Origin: a virus
Length of the DNA stretch: 41,682 bases
IMG/VR virus record: IMGVR_UViG_3300042397_000091
Coordinates: 1-41,682 of that record
Reading direction: 5' to 3' (one strand)
A program made the translations under genes and the position numbers. The notes beneath the pieces are model-generated. The model made no database searches, had not been told where the DNA came from, and saw only the letters and a program-made list of their open reading frames with translations. This document shows, one piece after another, positions 15,521 to 24,600 of this stretch; position 1 is the first letter of the stretch; the number at the start of each line of letters is the position of its first letter.

Positions 15521-16197
15521 TAAAGGTAACCTTAGACTCAAAAACATTTATGAAAGAAATGAACAATGTTATGAAATATTCCATTGGATTTCTTGAAGGT
15601 GCTCAATCTGGAAAGTCCGTGCTTCTAAAAAATATTGGAGTTCAGACTATAGAAATCTTAAAGCAGTATGTAGACTCAAACGCTAGAGCAAACCCACAAA
15701 TGCTTCACCACATGTATGAGTGGAACTCTACAGGCAGCCCACAGGCAAGACTGTTCGACTTTGACTATACCGTTAGCAATCTGGGACTATCAGTTCTTTC
15801 TTCGTTTAGACAATCAACTTCTGTTAAAGATGGGTCGAACGTTCCCTTCTATGACAAAGCAAGAATTATGGAAGAGGGAATACCAGTAACCATTGTTCCC
15901 AGAAAGTCAAACGTTCTAGTCTTTGAAAATGATGGAGATACTGTGTTCTCTAAAGGGCCAATTGAAATTGAAAGCCCTGGTGGAAGACAGGTTAACGGAT
16001 CATTTAACAGAACTGTAGATGAATTTTTCAATAGATACTTTACTCAGGCTTTTCTAAGAACTAGCGGTATTGGTCAATACCTAGAAAACCCAGTAGTCTT
16101 TAAAAACAATTTGCCAAAGGGAAAAAGGGCTGGAAGATCTCAGGGTCTTTCAACAGGCTATAGGTGGATTGCTAACGCAGGAATAGGAGCCTTGTAA
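15517..16197 (+). CDS. Neck / tail completion protein candidate
   Basis: 226 aa. The ATGA overlap couples it to the upstream gene. The N-terminus is helical (FMKEMNNVMKYSIGFLEGAQSG, KNIGVQTIEILKQYVDSNARAN) and the middle is beta-rich, resembling HK97 gp10-like tail completion proteins. The C-terminus is basic (KNNLPKGKRAGRSQG). The assignment is positional plus this general make-up. Confidence 0.6.
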   Translation: MIKVTLDSKTFMKEMNNVMKYSIGFLEGAQSGKSVLLKNIGVQTIEILKQYVDSNARANPQMLHHMYEWNSTGSPQARLFDFDYTVSNLGLSVLSSFRQSTSVKDGSNVPFYDKARIMEEGIPVTIVPRKSNVLVFENDGDTVFSKGPIEIESPGGRQVNGSFNRTVDEFFNRYFTQAFLRTSGIGQYLENPVVFKNNLPKGKRAGRSQGLSTGYRWIANAGIGAL

Positions 16198-16793
16198 TGC
16201 CAATATCATATCCACCAATCTTAATCAATAAATACCTACAGCAAAAACTTGGAACAGCAGGTTTTGGTGCTGTCCCCATGTTTCCCACATACCCATCAGA
16301 CTTTGATATTTCTGAGGGATTTACTATTGACGACCTAACAGAAGGCGGTAAGTTCTTGTTTGATGGTCAAGCAGCCGTATATGACAGAATGTTTAAATTT
16401 AGAAGAAAGCCATTTCCCCACATCAAGTGTGAACAACTCCTATACTATTTCTACGCCCTGACAGAGCAGGCGGTAGAGAACCTGATAGAGATGACCCAAA
16501 GACTATACGACCACCTAGACAGAGAAGACGAGTCTGCACAAGACCTCAATGAATGGATTCAGACTCAGGTAACAACAAATACAGATGGCGAAAGGGTCAT
16601 TGTTGACCAGACTAGTGGCAAAGAATTTTATCCAGTATTCTTCCACAACATCAAGGTCTATCAATTAGAGGAAACCAGGGATATCGTGGACTTTGGCACA
16701 GCCAGGACTTTTGCAGGAAATAAGTTAATTATTGACTACGACTACCACACAGTCGGGTATTCTGACGATAAATATAACGGAACTTCTTTATAG
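16197..16793 (+). CDS. Tail terminator candidate
   Basis: 198 aa, TAATG overlap with the upstream gene. It has short aromatic and helical segments (HIKCEQLLYYFYALTEQAVENL) and a late beta segment (FFHNIKVYQLEETRDIVDFGT). It is the last gene before the major tail protein, where the tail terminator usually lies. No diagnostic motif is seen, so the call is positional. Confidence 0.5.
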   Translation: MPISYPPILINKYLQQKLGTAGFGAVPMFPTYPSDFDISEGFTIDDLTEGGKFLFDGQAAVYDRMFKFRRKPFPHIKCEQLLYYFYALTEQAVENLIEMTQRLYDHLDREDESAQDLNEWIQTQVTTNTDGERVIVDQTSGKEFYPVFFHNIKVYQLEETRDIVDFGTARTFAGNKLIIDYDYHTVGYSDDKYNGTSL

Positions 16794-16803
16794 TTGAAAA
16801 CAG

Positions 16804-16812
16804 TGCTATACT
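16804..16812 (+). promoter_or_regulatory. Extended -10 promoter TGCTATACT for major tail gene
   Basis: TATACT (16807-16812) is preceded by TGC. A TTGAAA at 16794-16799 is only seven bases away and cannot be a normal -35. A ~45-base leader follows, with GAGGTG before ATG 16864. Confidence 0.6.
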
Positions 16813-16863
16813 ATAACTGAGGAAACACCCCCAAATAATTCATAAAAGAAGAGGTGAAAAATT

Positions 16864-17505
16864 ATGGGTACATACAGCAGAGGTACAAACGCTAACATTA
16901 TTGTTGGTGCAGCAGCCTTGTTCACATACGAAAACGGTGAACTTACAGACGCAGCACTGCCAGCATATGTTGACGGTACATCTTACAGAGACACGCTAAC
17001 TGACTACGATGGTGATGACGCAGGCTCTGGTTTCGATTTCCGTAACGTAGGTTATACTATGAACGGTCTTGAACTCCAGTTCCAGCCAGACTTCGGAGAA
17101 GTCCAGGTAGACCAGTTTCTAGACGTTGCAAAACTTTACAAGCAGGGAATGCAGGTTAACCTTAACACTACATTCGCTGAGGCAACTCTAGAAAACTTGC
17201 TATTCTCACTCGCAGGAAAGGACACAGACCTAACCACAGTGTCAGGCAATCCAACACTCAACCTGTCAGCAGGTGACATTGGAGAATGTCCAGTAGAGCG
17301 TGGTCTTATTGCAGTTGGTCCAGGTACAGGTGACTGTGCTCCGACCGAGCAAATCGAACGTGTTTACGTTGCATACCGTGCACTCTCAATTGAGAGCGTT
17401 ACAGCATCAGCGAAGCGTGACGAGGCTACTATGTTTGAAGTGTCGTTCCGACTACTTCCAAACAACGATGCGTCTTACGGAAAGATCGTAGACCGCACCG
17501 TCTAA
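16864..17505 (+). CDS. Major tail (tube) protein
   Basis: 213 aa. MGTYSRGTNANIIVGAAALFTYENG opens a beta-rich protein with NGLELQFQPDFGEVQVDQFLDVAKLYKQG and repeated strands ending ...MFEVSFRLLPNNDASYGKI. This fits tube proteins of long-tailed phages. A dedicated promoter upstream and a strong terminator directly after make it a single-gene, probably high-level unit. It lies just before the tail chaperones and tape measure, as is typical. Arginine codons are mostly CGN. Confidence 0.82.
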   Translation: MGTYSRGTNANIIVGAAALFTYENGELTDAALPAYVDGTSYRDTLTDYDGDDAGSGFDFRNVGYTMNGLELQFQPDFGEVQVDQFLDVAKLYKQGMQVNLNTTFAEATLENLLFSLAGKDTDLTTVSGNPTLNLSAGDIGECPVERGLIAVGPGTGDCAPTEQIERVYVAYRALSIESVTASAKRDEATMFEVSFRLLPNNDASYGKIVDRTV

Positions 17506-17522
17506 TAACTAAATAGTGTGAG

Positions 17523-17558
17523 ACTGCTCAGGTATTCGTACCTGGGCAGTTTCTTTTT
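17523..17558 (+). terminator. Terminator with UUCG tetraloop
   Basis: ACTGCTCAGGTA (17523-17534) pairs with TACCTGGGCAGT (17539-17550), 12 pairs with one G-T, closed by TTCG. The T-tract TTCTTTTT follows. The tail of the terminator touches the next promoter (17558-17566). Confidence 0.95.
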
Positions 17559-17566
17559 GGTACAAT
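17558..17566 (+). promoter_or_regulatory. Extended -10 promoter TGGTACAAT, leaderless spacing
   Basis: TACAAT (17561-17566) is preceded by TGG and followed by AGAGTT and ATG 17573. The six-base gap puts the transcription start at the start codon. No Shine-Dalgarno lies upstream. Confidence 0.7.
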
Positions 17567-17572
17567 AGAGTT

Positions 17573-18247
17573 ATGGCTACTACAATATATAAAAGCAAAA
17601 ACATCTACTTGGTAGATGGAACAGAGGTATACATTACCCCACTAAAAATTAAATACCTAAGACAGTTTATGGACAAGTTTGATCAAATTAAGGATGCCCA
17701 GGAAAACGGACAAGATCCAAATCAAATATTGATGGAGTCTGTTGTTATAGCAATGAAGCAATACTGTCCCCACATTAAGACGGTAGAAGACTTGGAGGAC
17801 AGCATAGATATGCTAACTCTGTATGACTTTCTAGAGGCCTCAGCAGGAATCAAGTTAAAACCATCAGAAGAAGAAAAAGAAGAACCTGTTGATGACGAAA
17901 ATACCTGGGGCAAACTAGATTTGGCAAAACTAGAAGCCGAGGTATTTTTGCTCGGCATCTGGAAAGACTACGAAGACCTAGAGTCATCTCTGTCTATGGC
18001 AGAACTAACAGAAACCCTAAATGCCAAGCGTGAGGCAGAGTATAGCGAAAAGAAGTTTCTTGCAGCAATGCAAGGTGTAGACCTAGATAAGCAATCTGGA
18101 AAAGAAGATGCTTGGGAAAAGATGAAGGCTAAAGTGTTTAGCGGAGGCCAGGCTGCAAACTCAAACGATATTCTTGCTTATCAGGGTGCCAATGCCTCAA
18201 AGGCTGGCTTTGGTATTGGTATGGGACTAACTTACGAAAAACTATAG
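17573..18247 (+). CDS. Tail assembly chaperone, long form
   Basis: 224 aa. Residues 1-105 (KNIYLVDGTEVYITPLKIKYLRQFMDKF...) are clearly paralogous to the 105-aa protein encoded at 18301-18618. Residues ~112-224 add a gpT-like extension: KLEAEVFLLGIWKDYEDLESSLSM, then KFLAAMQGVDLDKQSG and WEKMKAKVFSGGQAANSND with a glycine-rich end. In lambda-type phages such an extension is reached by programmed frameshifting. Here it is fused in a single frame. It is predicted to bind and solubilise the tape measure protein encoded downstream. It is probably leaderless. Confidence 0.82.
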   Translation: MATTIYKSKNIYLVDGTEVYITPLKIKYLRQFMDKFDQIKDAQENGQDPNQILMESVVIAMKQYCPHIKTVEDLEDSIDMLTLYDFLEASAGIKLKPSEEEKEEPVDDENTWGKLDLAKLEAEVFLLGIWKDYEDLESSLSMAELTETLNAKREAEYSEKKFLAAMQGVDLDKQSGKEDAWEKMKAKVFSGGQAANSNDILAYQGANASKAGFGIGMGLTYEKL

Positions 18248-18265
18248 AACGACAATAGCCTTTTG

Positions 18266-18274
18266 TGTTATAAT
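18266..18274 (+). promoter_or_regulatory. Extended -10 promoter TGTTATAAT
   Basis: TATAAT (18269-18274) is preceded by TGT. AAGGGAGG (18288-18295) and ATG 18301 follow, so the short chaperone has its own promoter and a good ribosome site. Confidence 0.7.
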
Positions 18275-18300
18275 AATAGAGACCTTTAAGGGAGGCAAAA

Positions 18301-18618
18301 ATGACAACTACCGTCAACGAAACCAAGACAATTAGTCTTATTGATGGAACAACTATTTCAGTTAGACCGCTGAGAATTTCACTACTCCGTGACTTCATGG
18401 ACAAGTTTGAAAAGATCGCAGAGGTTGCTGACGACAATGCAAAATCGATGAACCTTCTCATGGAATGTGTACAGATTGCTCTAAAGCAGTACAAGCCAGA
18501 GATTGCTGATGATCTAGCAAAACTGGAAGACTTGATTGATCTTCCAACCGTGTACCAGATTGTCGAAGAGGCTTCTGGTATCAGACTATCCGATGCGTCA
18601 ATCATCGGGGTCAAATAA
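18301..18618 (+). CDS. Tail assembly chaperone, short form
   Basis: 105 aa. ISLIDGTTISVRPLRISLLRDFMDKF aligns with the long chaperone's N-terminal half: both have a D-G-T, a P-L-[KR]-I, an F-M-D-K-F and later a ME-x-V-x-I-A-[ML]-K-Q-Y block. It stops where the gpG-like domain ends. It therefore looks like the gpG product supplied by a separate gene. It has a stronger ribosome site than the long form, consistent with the excess of short over long product known in frameshifting systems. The tape measure gene follows after 23 bases. Confidence 0.82.
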   Translation: MTTTVNETKTISLIDGTTISVRPLRISLLRDFMDKFEKIAEVADDNAKSMNLLMECVQIALKQYKPEIADDLAKLEDLIDLPTVYQIVEEASGIRLSDASIIGVK

Positions 18619-18641
18619 TAAAATAAAGAAGGTGTTTATAG

Positions 18642-21600
18642 ATGGCTGATATTCAGTCCAATATTAATGTTAACATTAATACGTCTGAAGCCCTAGCAAG
18701 TATTAGGACTCTGCAACGTCAGATATCGGCCTTCTATGAATCTATGGCACGTTCAGGTGCTGCAGCCAGTGCTGCAGCATCTAACATGCAGAACAACTTA
18801 ATAAACACTATCAACCAAACAGGCAAATTCTCTGCCTCAATTAAAACTATAGCAAGCACCACAGAAGCCTTTACGACTTCGCTTGAAAAGAACAAACTGT
18901 CAATGGGACAGTACTTCAAGTTTGCTGGTGGTGCCTCAAAAACTTTCGGTAAGTTCTTTAAAACCGAAATGGATACCATCGACAAGGTAGCCAGAGAACG
19001 TGTAAAGACCCTACAAACCCAATACATCAAATTGGGACGTGATGCTAGCGGTGCATTAAAGTCTATTGCAATTAGACCACTAACGCTAGACATGAAAGAT
19101 CTGGGAACTCAAACAGCAATTGCTGCCCAGAAACAACAACTTATGAACCAACTGCTAAAGCAGGGTTCTACAAATCTACTAAACTTCGGTAAGAATACCC
19201 AGTGGGCTGGTCGCCAGTTGATGGTTGGTTTCACCATTCCGTTGGCAATGGTGGGTACCGCTGCTGCTAAAACATTTATGAAGATGGAAGAGCAGGCCAT
19301 CAAGTTTAAGCGTGTATATGGCGACTCCATGACACCAGGAGCAGAAACAGATGCAATGGTCAAGCAGATTCGGGAACTTGCAACAGAGTTTACCAAGTAT
19401 GGTGTTGCTGCAGAAAAGACTATGGAACTTGCTGCTACGGCTGCTGCTGCTGGTAAGCAAGGATTGGAACTAACTGCACAGGTTAGAGAAGCAAACCGTC
19501 TAGCAGTTCTTGGTCAGGTAGAGCAGCAAGAGGCCCTTAGTACCACTATTTCTATTACAAACGCTTTTGGTGTTGCTGCTTCGGACCTTGCAAAAAAGAT
19601 TGACTTCCTAAACGCAGTAGAAAACCAAACCGTAACATCCATTGAAGACCTAACAATTGCAGTACCAAAGGCTGGTCCTGTTGTCAAGCAACTCGGTGGT
19701 GACGTAGAAGACCTAGCATTCTTCCTAACAGCAATGAAGGAAGGTGGAATTAACGCATCAGAAGGTGCTAACGCACTTAAGTCTGGTTTGGCAGCACTTA
19801 TTAACCCAACAGGAAAAGCAGCAGATATGCTTGCCAGTTTTGGAATTAACGTTAAGGGAATCGTAGAGGCTAACAAGGGAGACGTTAAGGGCCTAGTTGT
19901 AGACTTTGCAAAAGCCCTAGACACACTTGACCCACTAAGCAGAGCAAGAGCCATTGAACAACTATTTGGAAAGTTCCAGTTCTCACGTCTGTCAACACTA
20001 TTCCAAAACGTAATTGCAGAGGGAACTCAGGCATCACGTGTTCTTGAACTAACTGGAAGAAGTGCTTCAGACCTAGCAGCACTATCATCTAAAGAACTTG
20101 GAACCGTTGCTGCTTCATCAATGTTTAAATTCCAAAAAGCAGTAGAAGAACTAAAGATGGCTTTGGCCCCTATTGGAGAAATCTTCCTAAAACTTATAAC
20201 CCCACTGCTTGAGTTTGGATCAAAGGTTCTTGAAAACTTTAACAAACTTGACTCTGGAGCAAAAAACTTTATTGTTGGATTAATTGGCGTTGTTGGTGGC
20301 CTTGGCCCAGTTCTTATTATGACATTCGGTCTTCTTGCCAACGGTATTGCTAACATCATCAAGGGGTTCATGCTTGTTAGAAATATATTTACTAAATCTG
20401 GAGATTCGTCAAAGTACCTCGGAGATCAAACAGAATACATGACCCAACAACAGTTGGAGGCAGCAGGTGTTGCTGCATCTCTTGAACAGGTACACCAAAG
20501 ACTAGAGCAAAGATTTACATCAGAAGCAATAGCAGTAGATAAACTTACACAAGCATTACAACGTGCTAATAATGCAAACCTAACTTATATGGGTAGAAAT
20601 ACAGGGGCTGCTGGAGCAAAGCCAAAGAAGTATGCAAAGGGCGTTGTGTCTGTTCCTGGTCCAAAGGGTGCTGGAGATATTGTTCCTGCAATGCTCTCCC
20701 CAGGCGAAGCAGTAATTCCATCAAAACAAGCAGCAAAATATGCTGCACTAATTCAGGGCATTGTTGCAGACAACCTTCCAGGATATGAATTTAGTAACGT
20801 CGATACTTCAGATGCTAACAGGCCTAGCCAAGCAAGAAGGGCAAAATCTGGTGGAGGTCAAAGCCTAGTAATTCGTGGAGGTGCAGATCAGGCACACTTT
20901 GATACAAACGAAAACATGTCCATGACTATACGAGAGATTGAGGCTATGGCGGAAAGCATGGGTAGGGAACTATCAAGTGCTGCTAGAAGAATGTTCGAAA
21001 GACTTGCAGCCGAATCTGGACAAGGCCTAGACACAGTCATTAGGGTTTGGAGCGATAAGGTAATTATGTTGGAGGGAGAACTTCACAAGTTATTCACTTC
21101 AAATGCAGGAGAAGACAAAGGCCCAGTACCAGTTTCTGCAGTCAAGAGAGTTTTGTCAGAACAAGGTGCAGGAACTTATGCAAAAACAAGAGACACTCTG
21201 ATCAGCCAAGGAGTTTCTGAATCAGATGCAAACGAGCAAATAGGCTTAATTGAAAAGGAAGTCTCAAGACGTTTAGATGCTCTCGGGGATGAAGCAGTAA
21301 TAACTTCACAAGAGTTTAATGGATTTGTTGAAAGTGCTCACAAAGCGGTTGGAGAACTAACTAGAAAACTTGGTGAAGCAGAAAGCGATTTGGAACGAGC
21401 ATATGCTACCATGTCAGAGATTAGAACTTTTCAAGGAAAAGATTCAAAAGGAAAAGTAAATAGATTAGATATCTTTGCTAACGAACCAGGATACCAAAAT
21501 ACAAACGTAACAGCAAAAACAAGAGAATCTGCCAACAAATTATCTGATGGAAATATTCTTCGAAATAGAGGAATGAAAATTACTCAGGATATTGAGGATG

Positions 21601-24600
21601 CTGTTGGAAAATCTGAAAAAGAGATTCTAGAGGCTTGGGGTCGGATTCCATCAAGAATGCAAGACGAACTTGCAAGCATAAGAAGTAATGCAAAAGGTTT
21701 TGCTGATAGATTCCAAGAAATTCTTAAAACGCTGGGAATATCAATCAACACATCGTTACAGACTGGACTATCTGCCATACCTTCACAGGCTGGTGCAAAC
21801 GTTACCCTTGGCGGTGTAGGGCAGGGCCTGGATGAAGCAATTCAGAGAAACTCTCCTCCAAAAGAAGCAATTAAAATTGGTAGAGATTATGGCTTTGCTC
21901 TAAATGGAGCATTAAGAGAACTTATTCCAAAGGTCAGGGTAGCAGGAGAGGCATTTGGAGTAGCAGCAACTACAGGAATGACAACTGTTACCCCTGCTAT
22001 GAGACAGCATCTAATAGATCATGCTGGAAGAATCCTAAGACCATATCTTGACGCACAAGGAAGACTAGTACCAATAGCAAAGCAGAAAATTGAAATTCTT
22101 GACAGAGAAGCGATTGCTGCTAAGAAAGCAGCAGATGCCGAAAACCTAAGACTACTTGCAATGCAGAGAAACACAAACATGTCGCTTATTGCAGCAGGAG
22201 TGCCACAATCCCTGATCTCAGATGGACCTGGCAACAAAGACAACTCAGGTAATAATCAAGACAATACTCCAGGCACAGATAAAACAAATACCAAACTAAA
22301 TAGATTTAACAATAGCCTAAGAACTGGCTCATTCATGCTAACATCTCTAGCAGCAGCAGGAACAATGTCTGGTGGAGTTATTGGAGAAATGTCTACAAAA
22401 GTTATGCAATTCTCTGGAATTATTTTTGTTGCCAGCACATTAATGGATCTTTTGGTTGCAGCACAACAAAGACAAATACTTGCTCAAATAGCACACACTA
22501 AAGCAATAGAGGCAGGAACCATAGCAGCAGGAACACAAATGAAAACTGGATTTTTGACCACACTGAGCAACTTCTTAATGTTTAGTAGTGGCAAGGCTAA
22601 GGGAGGAAAGTTCCTAACAGAGTTAGCATCTAAAACTGTGCCAGTTACTGGTGCTTTTGCAAAAGCAGGCGGTGGCCTAAAGGGCTTTATTGCTGTAATT
22701 AAAAATGCTGCTATAAATGTTGGAAAATTTGTTTCTGTTGGACTTAGGTTTATTCCTGTTATTGGTTATATCATAGCAGCAGTTGGTGCCTTTATACTTA
22801 TAACAAATCTTGTTCGTGATGCAAAAGAACGTGAGCGTCTTGCAACAGAGGGTGTGTCCGACGCTATGATCAGCACAACAGAAGAGTTAAACTCAATTGC
22901 TGAAGTACTTGGAAAACAAGAAATAAAAAGTTCAGTAGATAGAATTGGAATTGGACCAGCATCAGAAGAACAGATTGGTGTAATTGACAAACTTAGGGGA
23001 AGTCAAGAATTTAAAGACAGATACAAAGCAGACATTGACGCAATGAGGACAATGTCTCAAAGAGAACTTCAGTCATATCAAAACACATTGGCAATTAGTT
23101 TACAGGCTACTAATCAATACACGAAAGAAGAAATTGAAGGAGTTATAAAAGCCTTACAACTAGAAGCAGGTAGAACAGATGTTAAACTAAATTTTGCAGC
23201 AATTGATATTACTTCAAAAGATCCAGCAATCTTCCAAAGAAGTCTGGATAAATTTGCATCAAATGCAAAGGCTTCTCAGTTAAGTTCTCTAGATGAAACT
23301 CAGTCACAAGAAGCAGAAAATGTTGCTATTGCTGGATACTATCAAACCTTTGACTCTGTTAATACTGCACTTGCAACTGGAGCAATAGGTCTAAAAGACT
23401 ACACAACAAAAATGGATGCCCTAAAGAAGTCCCTGACAGACCTAGGACAGGCAACAGAAACAACTGTTGTTCAAGGAATGATGAACAGTTTTACGGAAGC
23501 ATTGAAAAAGACTCAACCAGAATTAGCAGAAATGGCCAGCAAAGTCAAGGGTGCCAGCGGTCAATTGTTTGTAATGGATGCTCTAACTTCTGGAGCAATT
23601 ACAGACATATCACAACTTGCAGAAGTAATTAGAGCACTAAACACACTTGCTCTTGGAGAAATGAGTGTTGATGCTGACACCTGGGCTGCAGCAAATAGAG
23701 TTATTGAAGGAACTAAAAAAACTATTGCAGAGGCTACAAAAGCAACAGCAGCATATAAAGATGCTCAAGAAACAAAGGGTAGTGGTGAAAAATCAATATT
23801 CCAACAGGCAACAGAAAGTTTGTACGATAACGTAAAAGCAATCAAAGAATCAACAAAAGCATATAGTCTATTGTCCAAAGCAGGTTTGTCGGCATCGGAT
23901 GCCTTTAAAATTGCTAAAGATCCAATACTTGCAGCAGCACTAGCAACAACAAAAGTTGGAACTGCAAAATGGAAAGAACTAATTGATCGCATACAAGAAT
24001 TTTTGGCTATTACAAAAACTAGTGGTTTGTCACAAAAAATATCAGAACTTTTTGGAGAAAACCAAAAACTACAAAATATGGAAAAACTTTCAAGGTATCT
24101 TCAGCAAACAGGGCTTGACGCAGAACAACTACAAGAAGTCCTAAATGACCCAGAGTTGGCAGATCAACTTTTGTATGCTACTGGAGAAGGCAAAAAAGGA
24201 TTTGACCAGATCAAAAAAACTGTTGGCTTTATTATAAAAAATAAAGAAATAAAAATATCTCTATTGCCAATAACAGAACAGTTTAAAGAAAAAATGAGCA
24301 AAGTGACAGAAGCCTTTAATGCAAAGAAAAATGTTTTAGACATACAGTTTAGAATTGACACCAGATCAAGCCAAGATATTGTCAGGAAGGCACAAGCAGA
24401 TATTAATGCACTAAACTTCCAAGCGGATGACTACGAGGCAGGCCTTACAAGACTTGAAGATGGCGAAGAGGCTATTAATGAAAAATACGATAATCGTATT
24501 GAGGCACTAGACAAGGTGATTGCTGCAAACGATCGCATTGCAAACCAGAATAAAGAAGAACTAAATATCTTCCAGATGGTTGCCAGAGGAGACATTGCAG

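Noticed and set aside
17865-17890. A-rich stretch in the long chaperone as a slippery frameshift site
   Set aside because: The frame stays open through the whole gpT-like extension, so no frameshift is needed; the short form is supplied by a separate gene.
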